This document shows, in pieces, positions 8,284 through 17,503 of a stretch of DNA of 41,752 nt. A program made the position numbers and the translations under genes. This DNA is from Lysobacter spongiicola DSM 21749 (GTDB lineage Bacteria > Pseudomonadota > Gammaproteobacteria > Xanthomonadales > Xanthomonadaceae): positions 1 to 41,752 of the forward strand of contig NZ_FUXP01000017.1 of NCBI RefSeq assembly GCF_900167055.1. The letters run 5' to 3'. The notes beneath the pieces were generated by a model, which saw only the letters and a program-made list of their open reading frames with translations, was not told where the DNA came from and made no database searches. Positions within the stretch are counted from its first letter, which is position 1. The number at the start of each line of letters is the position of its first letter.

Positions 8284-9062
8284 TGGCTCCAGGGGAGCGA
8301 CGCGCCCCTCGGGTCCGCATCGGTTGCGCCGGCTGGTCCATACCTTCGCGTCACCGGTATCTCTTCGGAGAAGGCGACAGCCATCTCTCGCGCTACGCCA
8401 CGCGATTCGACGTCACCGAAATCAACTCGACGTTCTATCGGCCACACCAGTCGCGCACGTTCGAGCGATGGGCCGCAAGCGTTCCCGCACGGTTCCGCTT
8501 TTCGCTGAAGTTGCCCCGGCAGATCACGCACGAGGCGCGGCTCCTGCAGACCGGCGACGCACTGACCCGGTTCTTCGACGATGTCTCGGGGCTTGGCAAG
8601 AAGCTGGGTGGGGTGCTGGTCCAGCTGCCGCCGAGCCTGGCTTTCGATGCGCGGGTCGCCGACCGGTTCTTCGGCATGGTGCGGCGCCGCTGCGATGCAC
8701 CGGTGGCGTGTGAGCCGCGCCATGCCAGCTGGTTCGAACCGGGCGTCGATGCACTGTGGGATCGCTATCGGGTGGCACGTGTTGCCGCTGATCCGGCCCG
8801 ATTGCCGGCTGCGGCCTTGCCGGCTGGCGCCCGCGGCCCGGCGCGCTGGAGCTACTGGCGCTGGCATGGATCGCCGCGCATCTACTACAGCCGCTACGAC
8901 GACGAGACCCTGCAGTCGCTGGCCCACGACCTGTGCGGGCAGGGAAGGCCGCGGTCACCGGCGTGGTGCATCCTCGACAACACGGCGCATGGACACGCGA
9001 TCGAGGATGCCGCCCGCCTGCAGGACCTGATCCACGGCATCATGGCTGCCTCGAGCCCGTAA
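8280..9062 (+). CDS. DUF72 (YecE-like) family protein
   Basis: A 260-residue protein with the DUF72 TIM-barrel signature: IGCAGWSIP near the N-terminus, FDVTEINSTFYRPHQ, FRFSLKLPRQITH, and the C-terminal CILDNTAHGHAIEDAARLQ. The family is widespread (E. coli YecE) and its biochemical role is unresolved. Start is ATG 8280 or 8283 (tandem ATGATG); both overlap the stop of the 33-residue peptide gene, so the two are co-translated. The next gene follows after 10 bases, suggesting a three-gene unit. Confidence 0.92.
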   Translation: MMAPGERRAPRVRIGCAGWSIPSRHRYLFGEGDSHLSRYATRFDVTEINSTFYRPHQSRTFERWAASVPARFRFSLKLPRQITHEARLLQTGDALTRFFDDVSGLGKKLGGVLVQLPPSLAFDARVADRFFGMVRRRCDAPVACEPRHASWFEPGVDALWDRYRVARVAADPARLPAAALPAGARGPARWSYWRWHGSPRIYYSRYDDETLQSLAHDLCGQGRPRSPAWCILDNTAHGHAIEDAARLQDLIHGIMAASSP

Positions 9063-9072
9063 GGCCATTCGG

Positions 9073-9603
9073 ATGCCGTTGATCCTGTTGTTGCCACTTT
9101 TCTTGCCCTTGCTGCTCGCGCTGGCGGTGCTGCTGATGCCGCTGTCGATGGTCCAGCGCTATCGCCGCGGGCGTGCCCGGCGCCGCGTGCAGCCGTGGGT
9201 AGTCTCGGCGAACGCGTGGCTGCTTGCGGTCTCGGTGCTGGTATTCCTGGCCGGTGCCGCGGCAATCGGCTATTGGGTGGCCGATGCGTTGAGGGATGCG
9301 GCGGTGGGGCTGCTGGTGGGCATCCTGGTGGGCATGGCTGGCCTGAGGCTGGACAGGTTCGAGATCCAACCGGAGGGGCTGTTCCGTACGCCCAACCGCT
9401 GGCTGGTCCTCGGGCTGTCGCTGCTGTTGGTGCTGCGCATCGTGCTGGGGATCTGGCTCGCCTGGGGTGACGCGCAGGCCGACACCGGCGCACTTGCGTT
9501 GATCACCCGCGGTGGCTTGCTGGCGGTCGGTGGCGTCCTGTTGGGGTTTGCGCTGGCGACAGCATGGGGGCTGCGTGCACGGGTCTCCCGGCTGCGGCGC
9601 TGA
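9073..9603 (+). CDS. Multi-pass membrane protein, DUF1453/CcdC-like
   Basis: A 176-residue integral membrane protein with about five hydrophobic segments (residues 3-25, 46-68, 74-92, 107-126, 140-162). The middle RLDRFEIQPEGLFRTPNRWLVLGLSLLLVLRI resembles the CcdC/DUF1453 family found in Xanthomonadaceae; the assignment is tentative. The gene begins 10 bases after the DUF72 gene. No catalytic residues are visible. Function unknown. Confidence 0.75.
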   Translation: MPLILLLPLFLPLLLALAVLLMPLSMVQRYRRGRARRRVQPWVVSANAWLLAVSVLVFLAGAAAIGYWVADALRDAAVGLLVGILVGMAGLRLDRFEIQPEGLFRTPNRWLVLGLSLLLVLRIVLGIWLAWGDAQADTGALALITRGGLLAVGGVLLGFALATAWGLRARVSRLRR

Positions 9604-9676
9604 AGGACGCGCGACAGGCACTCGTTTGCGGCATGGGCCAGGCGGATAATGTCCGGCCCCGCGCCACGGCACTCCC

Positions 9677-10630
9677 ATGTCCGATCCAGCCACCCCCGCC
9701 GTCGTGACGACTCCGGCCCCCGAATCGCCATGGTTCGAGCCGCGGATACTCATCCCGCTCGCGCTGCTGACGCTCTACCTGGTGTGGGGCTCCACCTACC
9801 TGGGCATCATCATTGCGCTGGAAAGCTATCCGCCGTTCCTGCTGGCGGGGGTGCGCTTCATATGCGCCGGCGTGGTGCTGTACGGGTTCCTCCGCTGGCG
9901 GGGACACGCGCCGCCGACCCGGTTGCAGTGGCGCAACGCGGCCATTACCGGCGTGCTGCTGCTGGGCTTCGGCAACGGGCTGGTCTGTTTCGCGGAAGAG
10001 CGGGTGAGCTCCGGCATCGCCGCCGTGGCGGTGTCGAGCATGCCCCTGTTCGCGGCCTCCTTCGGGGCGATGTATGGGCAGTGGCCAACGCGACGGGAGA
10101 TGGTCGGCCTGCTGGTGGGGTTCGCGGGCGTCATCGTGCTCAACCTGGGCAGCGGGCTGTCGGGGGAAACCATCGGCGCCATCGCGTTGCTGACGGCGGC
10201 GATGTGCTGGGCCTTCGGCTCGGTCTGGAGCAAGCGCCAGGACATGCCGTCGGGGCCGATGAACACCGCTGCGCAGATGCTGTGCGCCAGTGTTGCGCTG
10301 CTGGGGGTCGGTTTCGCCACGGGCGAGGAGCTGCCGTCGGATCCGACCCTGCGGGCCACGTTGGCCCTGGCTTACCTGGCGGTGTTCGGGTCGATCCTGG
10401 CGTTCAGCGCGTATCTGTACGTGCTCAGGCACGCCCGGCCGGCGGTCGCGACCAGCTATGCCTATGTCAATCCACCGGTAGCGGTGTTGCTGGGCGTCGT
10501 GCTGTTGGGGGAGACCGTCGGGCCGTTCGATCTGGCGGGCATGGCGATCATCCTGGTGGGCGTCGCCGTGATCACGCTCGCCCGGCAAAAGAAGGGCGCT
10601 CCTCCAGGGAGCGCCCCGCGTGTCTCCTGA
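9677..10630 (+). CDS. EamA/DMT-family exporter, YedA-like
   Basis: A 317-residue transporter with ten predicted helices in two EamA halves. It follows E. coli YedA closely: WGSTYLGI in helix 1, PPFLLAGVRFICAG, the second-half SWAFGSV-like region (CWAFGSVWSKR), and RPAVATSYAYVNPPVAVLLG near the end. Such proteins export amino acids, drugs or metabolites by proton exchange; the cargo here is unknown. The C-terminal tail (KKGAPPGSAPRVS) is encoded by DNA that also forms the terminator hairpin of the convergent azurin gene, which may explain its odd sequence. Confidence 0.93.
   Translation: MSDPATPAVVTTPAPESPWFEPRILIPLALLTLYLVWGSTYLGIIIALESYPPFLLAGVRFICAGVVLYGFLRWRGHAPPTRLQWRNAAITGVLLLGFGNGLVCFAEERVSSGIAAVAVSSMPLFAASFGAMYGQWPTRREMVGLLVGFAGVIVLNLGSGLSGETIGAIALLTAAMCWAFGSVWSKRQDMPSGPMNTAAQMLCASVALLGVGFATGEELPSDPTLRATLALAYLAVFGSILAFSAYLYVLRHARPAVATSYAYVNPPVAVLLGVVLLGETVGPFDLAGMAIILVGVAVITLARQKKGAPPGSAPRVS
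10594..10616 (-). terminator. Rho-independent terminator of the azurin gene, inside the exporter gene
   Basis: GGGCGCTCC (10594-10602) pairs with GGAGCGCCC (10608-10616) with a 5-base loop. Read on the minus strand it is followed by TTCTTTT, the usual terminator tail, and it lies 41 bases past the azurin stop. It is located within the last codons of the convergent exporter gene. Confidence 0.82.
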
Positions 10631-10657
10631 GCACCCGGAAGTGCTGCGGCCGCAGTG

Positions 10658-11281
10658 CTATCCGACCTGGATCGAGCCGCGCATGACCGCCCAGTGGCCC
10701 GGGAAGCTGCAGAAGAACTCGTACGGGCCATCGCCCTGAATGTCGCTGACCGGGAACGTGACCGAGGTGCTCTCGCCGCCACCGATCAGCTCGGTGTGGG
10801 CGATGACTCGCTCGTCGTTCGGATCCACGTAGTCGCCGTCCACGCCTGCCGACATGCCGGCCTGGGCAACGGCCTCGCGGTCGGCAGCCTTCGAGATCAC
10901 CACGTTGTGACCCATCGCGGCCACCGGCATCTGTCCGGTGTGCTCGAGGGTGATGGTGAACTCGCTGCACGACGAGGGCACGGTGATCGACCCGACGTCG
11001 AACTGCATGGCGTCGTTGCCTTCGATGGTGGTGCTGCAGTCGTTGACCACGGCGGCGGGCTTGCCGTTGTCGGCCGGCGCCGGGGCGCTGGCGGCAGGCG
11101 TTGCGGTGCCAGCATCCGCTGGAGTGGCAGCGGTCGGCGGCGCGTCCGTGGATGCCGTGTCCGGGGCCGTGGTGGTGGCCGGTGCAACCGGCGGATCGGA
11201 AGCCGGCGGCGCGTCGTTCCCACAGGCGGCCAGTCCGAACAGGCAGGCGGCGGCAAGAGCGGTGATCTGGGTGTTGTTCAT
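10658..11281 (-). CDS. Lipid-anchored azurin (type I blue copper protein)
   Basis: A 207-residue protein. The signal peptide has lipobox LAAC (Cys20), so it is membrane-anchored. Residues about 21-75 are an Ala/Pro/Thr-rich flexible linker, as in the Neisseria Laz type. The azurin domain has the complete copper site: Gly124-His125, Cys191, His196 and Met200 (FFCSFPGHWAVM), plus Cys82-Cys105 for the structural disulfide. It carries electrons in the periplasm, for instance to cytochrome c peroxidase or nitrite reductase in relatives; neither is in this window. It has its own terminator. Confidence 0.95.
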   Translation of the reverse strand: MNNTQITALAAACLFGLAACGNDAPPASDPPVAPATTTAPDTASTDAPPTAATPADAGTATPAASAPAPADNGKPAAVVNDCSTTIEGNDAMQFDVGSITVPSSCSEFTITLEHTGQMPVAAMGHNVVISKAADREAVAQAGMSAGVDGDYVDPNDERVIAHTELIGGGESTSVTFPVSDIQGDGPYEFFCSFPGHWAVMRGSIQVG

Positions 11282-11491
11282 GTGGAAGTGCCTCCATCAG
11301 GTCTTCAGGTGGTGCCGGGCGCCTGGAGTCAGGCCCGCCCGGCGGCGAAGCGGGTCCGTTGTAACGTCGTGGCTGTAAGGCCGAGGTGAGCGCTGCGCAT
11401 GTGTCGCGCGCGTGTTTTGCGGGGCAGTGGCTTGGCCGCGGCGTTGGCCCCCTTCATCATGGGCGGCCCTCGATACCGCGGAACCTTGACC

Positions 11492-12421
11492 ATGGCCCAC
11501 GCATCACCGTATCCGATCGGCACCCCCGGCACCCCTTGGGGTGGTGCCGAGTGCGCGGAATGGCTGTCGCGCCAGAGCCGCCAGCGCAGCTACAGGGAAG
11601 ATGTCCTGGCGCCGCTGGAGCAACTGGAAGGGCGCTTCGAGGTGCTGGAGTACGGCCAGCTCGACTATCCGCCCGAATCGTTGCCGCTGGTCGCGGTGAG
11701 GAGCCTGGAATGGCGCGACGACCTGCCGATCGCACTGGTGACGGGTGGCGTACACGGCTATGAAACCAGCGGCGTGCATGGTGCGTTGCAGTTCCTCCGG
11801 GATCGGGCCGCAGGCTATGCCGGCCGCCTCAACCTGCTGGTCGCGCCTTGCGTCAGTCCATGGGCTTACGAGCGCATCCACCGTTGGAACATGCACGCGG
11901 TGGATCCGAACCGCTCCTTCGTCACCGACAGCCCGGCCATGGAGTCCGCCGCGTTGATGGCACTGGTAGCGCCGCTGCAGGATCGGGTGCTGGTGCACGT
12001 GGACCTGCACGAGACCACCGACAGCGACGAATCCGAGTTCCGGCCGGCGCTGGCAGCCCGGGATGGCAAGCCCTACGAGCCGGGGGAGATTCCCGACGGC
12101 TTCTACCTGGTGGGCGACAGCGTGGACCCGCAGCCGGAATTCCAGCAGGCAGTGATCGATGCGGTGGCGAAGGTGACACACATCGCTCCTGCCGATGCCA
12201 ACGGGGAGATCATCGGCTCGCCGGTGGTCGGGCGTGGCGTCATCAACTATCCGGTCAAGCAGCTGGGGCTGTGCGCAAGCCTGACGGATGCGCCCTACAG
12301 GACCACCACCGAGGTCTACCCCGACAGCCCGAAGGCGACGCCACGGCAGTGCAACGACGCGCAGGTCGCGGCCATCTGTGCCGCGCTCGACTTCGCATTG
12401 GCCCATCCGCGCGGTAGATGA
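11492..12421 (+). CDS. M14-family zinc metallocarboxypeptidase
   Basis: A 309-residue protein of the succinylglutamate desuccinylase/M14 peptidase type. Zinc ligands are visible as His88 and Glu91 (GGVHGYET) and His173 (HVDLHETTDS). The substrate-binding NPNRSF-like element appears as VDPNRSF, and the probable catalytic Glu lies in TTEVYP. No signal peptide is present, so it is cytosolic. ATG 11492 begins MAHASPYPIG, as in related proteins; an in-frame ATG at 11459 is possible. It could trim peptides or deacylate amino acids. Confidence 0.9.
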   Translation: MAHASPYPIGTPGTPWGGAECAEWLSRQSRQRSYREDVLAPLEQLEGRFEVLEYGQLDYPPESLPLVAVRSLEWRDDLPIALVTGGVHGYETSGVHGALQFLRDRAAGYAGRLNLLVAPCVSPWAYERIHRWNMHAVDPNRSFVTDSPAMESAALMALVAPLQDRVLVHVDLHETTDSDESEFRPALAARDGKPYEPGEIPDGFYLVGDSVDPQPEFQQAVIDAVAKVTHIAPADANGEIIGSPVVGRGVINYPVKQLGLCASLTDAPYRTTTEVYPDSPKATPRQCNDAQVAAICAALDFALAHPRGR

Positions 12422-12486
12422 CCACGCTGCGTGGACGCCTGCTGGCGTAACAGGGGCTGCTCAGGTCTTTGGGCAAGGAGCTCCCC

Positions 12487-15048
12487 ATGTACTCCGGACA
12501 ACGTTCCCCCGCGCTGATGGTGACAGCGGCCCTGATGGTCGCCATTGGCCTTGTCCTGCTCGTCGGGGGCATCCAGTTGATCGCGCTCGGGGGTTCCTGG
12601 TACTACGCGATCGCAGGTGCCGGTTTCCTGGCAACCGGCGTGCTGTTGCTGGTGCGCAAGCCCGCCGCACTGTGGCTTTACGCCGTATTGCTGCTCGGCT
12701 CGCTGGCGTGGGCGTACTGGGAGGCCGGGCTGGACTGGTGGCCGCTGGCCGCGCGCCTGGGCGTGCCGTTCCTGCTGGGCTGTTGGCTGCTGACACCGTG
12801 GCCGCGAAGGGGCCTGTTCGACAGGCGCAATAGTCCGGAGCCGGTGCAGCATCGTGCGAGGTCGAAGGGCGGTTGGGGCGCGGTGTTGGTTGCCGCCGGG
12901 CTGGTGCTCGCAGTATCGATCGCCTCATGGTTCAACGACCCGCATCGCATCGAAGGCGTCGTGCCGCAGGTCGCCGACGGCCCGCCCGCCGTTACCGAAG
13001 GGGTGCCGGCGGGGGAGTGGCACGCCTACGGCAGGACCGGCCATGGCCAGCGCTACTCGCCGCTCGACCAGATCACGCCGGAAAACGTGGACGAGCTCGA
13101 AGTCGCCTGGGAATACCGCACCGGAGATGTCCGCGGACAGCCGGGCGACCCGGTGGAGACGACCTTCGAGGTCACTCCGCTGAAGATCGGTGATCGCCTG
13201 TACCTGTGCACGCCGCACCAGTCGATCATCGCGCTGGATGCCACCACCGGCGAGGAAGTCTGGCGGGTCGACCCGCAGATCCAGGGCGAGCTGGCATTGC
13301 AGCACCTGACCTGCCGCGGGTTGTCCTACCACCCGGGGCCGACGAGCGACGCCTTGGCGGCGGGCGAGGAGCCCAGCGTGAACGCAGCCACGCCCCAGGA
13401 CGCTGCACCGACCAGAGCGGTCGAAGACGCTCCGGCCGCGGCCACCACCCGCCAGACGCCCTCCGGCGCGCCGGTTGCCGCCTTCGACCTGCCCACCACC
13501 GACGATTGCACCGCCCGCCTGTTCATGCCGACCGCGGACGGACGCGTGATTGCGCTGAACCCGGACGACGGCCGCATCTGCCGCGGGTTCGGCAACGGCA
13601 CGGGGCAGATCGACCTGTGGGCGAACATGCCGCACGTGAACCCCGGTTCGTACTACTCGACCTCGCCGGCGGTGGTCACCGAGTCGCTGCTGATCATCGG
13701 CGGCACGGTGCTCGACAACGTATCCACCACCGAGCCCTCCGGCGTCATCCGTGCATTCGACGTGGATACCGGCGAGCTGGTGTGGAACTGGGATCCGGCC
13801 AATCCCGGCCAGACCGACCCGCTGCCGGACGGCCAGACCTACACGCCCACCTCGCCCAACAGCTGGTCCATCTCCAGCGTCGACGAGAAACTGGGCCTGG
13901 TCTACGTGCCGATGGGTAACCAGCCGCCCGACCAGTGGGGCGGCAACCGCAGCCCCGAGGTCGAGCGGATTTCGTCCTCGGTGGTGGCCCTGGACCTGGA
14001 AACCGGCGCGCTGCGCTGGGTCTTCCAGACCGTGCACCACGACCTCTGGGACTACGACGTGCCCTCGCAACCGTCCCTGATCGACCTCACCATCGACGGA
14101 CGGCAGGTGCCTGCGCTGGTGCAACCGACCAAGCAGGGCGAAGTCTTCGTCCTCGATCGCCGCAGTGGAGAACCGCTGCTGCCGGTGACGGAAAGGCCGG
14201 TGCCGCAGGGCGCGGCGGAGGGTGACTGGGCGGCGCCGACCCAGCCGGTCTCCGCGCTGTCCTACGATCCGCCACCACTCCAGGGCCGTGACATGTTCGG
14301 CGCCAGCCTGTTCGACCAGATGGCCTGCCGCATCTCGCTGCACAAGCTGCGCTATGAAGGTCGCTACACGCCGCCCAGCGTGGAAGGTTCGCTGATCTAC
14401 CCGGGCAACTTCGGTGTGTTCAACTGGGGCAGCGTGGCGGTCGATCCGGTGCGGCAAGTGACGTTCACCACGCCGGCGCGGCTGGCATTCGTGTCCAGGC
14501 TGATCCCGCGCGAGGACGACTCGACGCTGTACGTCAACGAGCCGGCGGATGCCAAGGACGCGCCGCCGCATAGTGCGCTGCCCAACCTCAACGAGAACTT
14601 CGGTGCGCCCTTCGCGGTGGAGATGGGACCCTTCACCTCGATGCTCGGGCTGCCCTGCCAGGAGCCACCGTGGGGTTTCGTGGCGGTATCGGACCTCACC
14701 ACCGGCGAGCACATCTGGCGCCACAAGAACGGCACCGTGCGTGACGCGTCGCCGCTGCCGCTCCCCTTCGAGATGGGCGTGCCCAGCCTGGGCGGCCCGA
14801 TCATGACCGCAGGTGGGGTCGCCTTCCTTTCCGGCACGCTCGACTACTACGTGCGTGGCTATGACGTCGATAACGGCGAGGAGCTGTGGCGTGCACGCCT
14901 GCCGGCTGGCGGACAAGCAACGCCGATGACCTACCTGGGCAGTGACGGCCGGCAATACCTGCTGGTCATCGCCGGTGGCCACGGGTCCATCGATACCAGG
15001 GCGGGGGACCACGTGATCGCGTACGCCCTACCATCGGTCCAACGTTGA
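12487..15048 (+). CDS. gcd: Membrane-bound PQQ-dependent dehydrogenase, glucose/quinate/shikimate type
   Basis: An 853-residue quinoprotein. Four or five N-terminal helices (to about residue 150) anchor it in the inner membrane. The periplasmic beta-propeller has repeated tryptophan-docking motifs (for example LDATTGEEVWRVD, VDNGEELWRARLP) and TVHHDLWDYD. It oxidises glucose or a related polyol at the periplasmic face and passes electrons to ubiquinone; gluconate or quinate metabolism is the usual role. The start has AAGGAG six bases upstream. A Pro/Ala/Thr-rich insertion at about residues 283-334 separates two blades. Glucose versus quinate specificity cannot be settled by eye, so the symbol is provisional. 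Confidence 0.88.
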   Translation: MYSGQRSPALMVTAALMVAIGLVLLVGGIQLIALGGSWYYAIAGAGFLATGVLLLVRKPAALWLYAVLLLGSLAWAYWEAGLDWWPLAARLGVPFLLGCWLLTPWPRRGLFDRRNSPEPVQHRARSKGGWGAVLVAAGLVLAVSIASWFNDPHRIEGVVPQVADGPPAVTEGVPAGEWHAYGRTGHGQRYSPLDQITPENVDELEVAWEYRTGDVRGQPGDPVETTFEVTPLKIGDRLYLCTPHQSIIALDATTGEEVWRVDPQIQGELALQHLTCRGLSYHPGPTSDALAAGEEPSVNAATPQDAAPTRAVEDAPAAATTRQTPSGAPVAAFDLPTTDDCTARLFMPTADGRVIALNPDDGRICRGFGNGTGQIDLWANMPHVNPGSYYSTSPAVVTESLLIIGGTVLDNVSTTEPSGVIRAFDVDTGELVWNWDPANPGQTDPLPDGQTYTPTSPNSWSISSVDEKLGLVYVPMGNQPPDQWGGNRSPEVERISSSVVALDLETGALRWVFQTVHHDLWDYDVPSQPSLIDLTIDGRQVPALVQPTKQGEVFVLDRRSGEPLLPVTERPVPQGAAEGDWAAPTQPVSALSYDPPPLQGRDMFGASLFDQMACRISLHKLRYEGRYTPPSVEGSLIYPGNFGVFNWGSVAVDPVRQVTFTTPARLAFVSRLIPREDDSTLYVNEPADAKDAPPHSALPNLNENFGAPFAVEMGPFTSMLGLPCQEPPWGFVAVSDLTTGEHIWRHKNGTVRDASPLPLPFEMGVPSLGGPIMTAGGVAFLSGTLDYYVRGYDVDNGEELWRARLPAGGQATPMTYLGSDGRQYLLVIAGGHGSIDTRAGDHVIAYALPSVQR

Positions 15049-15061
15049 GCGGGAATCGAAC

Positions 15062-15331
15062 ATGAAGAAGGCGACCGGCGTCATGTTGGTACTTGCGGCG
15101 GTGTCGGCGTTACTCGCCGGCGCGTCGTTATGGTGGTGGATCCAGCTGATGCAGGCGGACCTGCCGGCCTGCATGGCCGAGGCGACACCCATCGGCGTGG
15201 ACTGCACGCACGCCCCGCAGCTGCTGGCGGCACTGGTTTTCACCGTGTTGTGCCTGAGCCTGCTGCTGGCGCTGTTCATCCGCCACGTGCGCGTGCGGAT
15301 GGCGCGGATGCGGGAGGAGAACCGCCTATGA
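15062..15331 (+). CDS. Small two-helix membrane protein
   Basis: An 89-residue protein with two hydrophobic segments (about residues 6-28 and 52-74), a short periplasmic loop with Cys at ACMAEATP and VDCTH (possible disulfide), and a basic cytoplasmic tail RHVRVRMARMREENRL. It begins 14 bases after the PQQ dehydrogenase gene and its stop overlaps the next start by four bases (ATGA), so the three genes probably form one transcript. I do not recognise a family; a role with the dehydrogenase is only suggested by position. Confidence 0.72.
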   Translation: MKKATGVMLVLAAVSALLAGASLWWWIQLMQADLPACMAEATPIGVDCTHAPQLLAALVFTVLCLSLLLALFIRHVRVRMARMREENRL

Positions 15332-15843
15332 AGATCGAAGGTTCCTGCCACTGCGGACAAGTCCGCTTCAGATGCGAGGCGTACGCGCCCGTGCCGTTCA
15401 TGCAGTGCTACTGCTCGATCTGCCGCAAGACGGCAGGCGGCAGCGGTAGCGCGATCAACCTGGGTGCCTACGCCGACACCTTGCAGGTCGAGGGGAAGAA
15501 GCACCTGGGCGTCTACCACGCCCGAATCCCGGAAGAGGACGGGGGCTGCCGTATCAGCTCGGGCCAGCGGCACTTCTGCACCGGATGCGGCAGCGCGCTT
15601 TGGCTGTACGACCCGGAATGGCCGGAGCTGGTGCACCCGCATGCCTCGGCCATCGACACGCCGTTGCCGGCGGCCCCTGAACGCGTGCACATGCTGCTCG
15701 ACTCGAAAGCGAACTGGGTGCTGGTGCCTGACGGGGAGGATGACCGGCATTTCGATCACTTCCCGGAGGAGTCGCTGGAACAATGGCATCGCCGCCAGGG
15801 CCTGCTGGACGCGCGTGGCGGGGACGGAAAGCCGGGGCCGTGA
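15328..15843 (+). CDS. GFA/CENP-V family zinc protein
   Basis: A 171-residue protein with the GFA (glutathione-dependent formaldehyde-activating) fold. Zinc-binding Cys sets are visible as SCHCGQVRF near the N-terminus, CYCSICRK, and FCTGCGSALW. Most family members have no proven reaction, and their role in formaldehyde detoxification is disputed. Start ATG 15328 overlaps the stop of the small membrane protein gene, showing translational coupling. Confidence 0.92.
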   Translation: MKIEGSCHCGQVRFRCEAYAPVPFMQCYCSICRKTAGGSGSAINLGAYADTLQVEGKKHLGVYHARIPEEDGGCRISSGQRHFCTGCGSALWLYDPEWPELVHPHASAIDTPLPAAPERVHMLLDSKANWVLVPDGEDDRHFDHFPEESLEQWHRRQGLLDARGGDGKPGP

Positions 15844-15914
15844 CTGTCCGGGTTCACTACGCTTGAACCCCGCGCTCCCTAGGGTGTGGCCTCCCCCGCA
15901 ACAGGAGCATCCAC

Positions 15915-16442
15915 ATGGCTGGATCCAAGCGAATCGCCATCCTCGCCACCGACGGTTTCGAGCAGTCCGAGCTGATGGAGCCGCGCAAGCGCCTCAAGGA
16001 CGCAGGCTTCGATGTCGATGTCATCTCACCCAAGTCCGGCGAGATCCGCGGCTGGAAGGAGAAGAACTGGGGCGACACCGTGCCGGTGGACGTGGAGCTG
16101 TCAAAGGCCTCGCCCGGCGACTACGACGCGCTGGTGCTGCCCGGCGGCCAGATCAATCCGGACCTGCTGCGCATGGAGTCTGCTGCCGTGGATTTTGTCC
16201 GCGCTTTCGACAAGGCCGGGAAGCCGCTGGCCGCCATCTGCCATGGTCCGTGGTTGCTGGTGGAGGCGGGTGCCGCCAAAGGGCGCGAGGTGACGTCGTG
16301 GCCGTCGGTCAGGACGGATCTGGAGAACGCCGGCGCCCGCTGGAAGGATGCGGAGGTGGTGACGGACGGTCACCTGATCACCAGCCGCAAGCCCGACGAT
16401 ATCCCGGCTTTCAGCGACGCGGTCGCCAACGCACTGCGCTAG
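15915..16442 (+). CDS. DJ-1/PfpI family protein (putative deglycase/chaperone)
   Basis: A 175-residue protein of the PfpI branch. The nucleophile elbow is AAICHGPW with Cys109-His110; the acidic partner is in GFEQSELMEP near the N-terminus, and PGGQINPDLLR forms the glycine loop. Members are reported as glyoxal/methylglyoxal deglycases, proteases or stress chaperones (E. coli YhbO-like). No signal peptide. Standing alone between the GFA gene and glutaminase, its exact activity is uncertain. Confidence 0.92.
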   Translation: MAGSKRIAILATDGFEQSELMEPRKRLKDAGFDVDVISPKSGEIRGWKEKNWGDTVPVDVELSKASPGDYDALVLPGGQINPDLLRMESAAVDFVRAFDKAGKPLAAICHGPWLLVEAGAAKGREVTSWPSVRTDLENAGARWKDAEVVTDGHLITSRKPDDIPAFSDAVANALR

Positions 16443-16543
16443 GTGGCCACGGGCGGCAGCGGCTAGCGACGCAGCTGCCGCCGCGCACGCGCACCTGGGT
16501 CGACACCTGCTAACGTTGCCGACCGGATAACAAGGAATCGCCC

Positions 16544-17497
16544 GTGCACGAACCCATCCAGAACCAGTTCGACATCACCGAGCTCGACCTGCCCGACATC
16601 CTCGGCACCATCCACGAGGAGGTCCGGGCGCGGTTCGGCGAGGGCAAGGTGGCCAACTACATCGATGCGCTGGCCCATGTTCCGCTCGACCAGTTCGGCA
16701 TGGCGCTGGTGACGCGCGAAGGTCACGTGTTCGAGGTCGGCGACTCGCGCGAGGCGTTCTCGATCCAGAGCATCTCCAAGGTGCATACGCTGACGATGGC
16801 GCTGGATGCGGTCGGCGACGCGCTGTGGGAGCGGGTGGACCGCGAACCGTCCGGCGACCCGTTCAATTCGCTGATCCAGCTCGAGTACGAGAAGGGCATC
16901 CCGCGCAATCCCTTCATCAACGCCGGTGCACTGGTGGTGGCCGACGTGATCCTGTCGAACTACGACAAGCCCGAGGAGGCGCTGCTGAAGTTCATGCGTG
17001 CGCGTTCCGGCAGCGAAGACGTGGGCGGCGATGAAGTGGTGGCGAAGTCCGAGCGGGAGAGCGGCTATCGCAACATCGCCACCGCCAACTTCATCCGCAG
17101 CTACGGCAACATCAAGAACGATGTCGATGCGGTGCTGGACCTGTACTTCCTGCAGTGCTCGTTGCGCATGAACTGCGTGGAGCTGGCCCGCAGCGTGAGC
17201 TACCTGGCCGGCAAGGGGCGCTGCAACGTGTCGGGTGAGCAGGTGGTGAGCTGGCAGCTTGCCACCCGCATCAACTCGCTGATGATGACCGCCGGCACCT
17301 ATGACGCGGCTGGCGATTTCGCCTTCTATGTCGGGCTGCCCGCCAAGAGCGGCGTCGGTGGCGGCATCGTTGCCGTGGTGCCACACGTCATGAGCCTTTG
17401 CGTGTGGTACCCGGGGCTGGATGATCAGGGCAATTCGATACTTGGGCGCTTCGCGCTGCATCGTTTCGCCCAGATGACCGGGTTGTCGGTGTTCTGA
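16544..17497 (+). CDS. glsA: Glutaminase
   Basis: A 317-residue glutaminase of the serine-dependent beta-lactamase-like fold (GlsA/GlsB, about 310 residues). The nucleophile motif QSISKVH is present, as are NPFINAGAL, the SER-rich region around residues 165-175, and the C-terminal PAKSGVGGGIVAVVP. It converts glutamine to glutamate and ammonia in the cytosol. The start is GTG 16544, preceded by AAGGAA at a suitable distance. The gene stands alone and converges with the WYL regulator gene. Confidence 0.95.
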   Translation: MHEPIQNQFDITELDLPDILGTIHEEVRARFGEGKVANYIDALAHVPLDQFGMALVTREGHVFEVGDSREAFSIQSISKVHTLTMALDAVGDALWERVDREPSGDPFNSLIQLEYEKGIPRNPFINAGALVVADVILSNYDKPEEALLKFMRARSGSEDVGGDEVVAKSERESGYRNIATANFIRSYGNIKNDVDAVLDLYFLQCSLRMNCVELARSVSYLAGKGRCNVSGEQVVSWQLATRINSLMMTAGTYDAAGDFAFYVGLPAKSGVGGGIVAVVPHVMSLCVWYPGLDDQGNSILGRFALHRFAQMTGLSVF

Positions 17498-17503
17498 GCC
17501 GGG

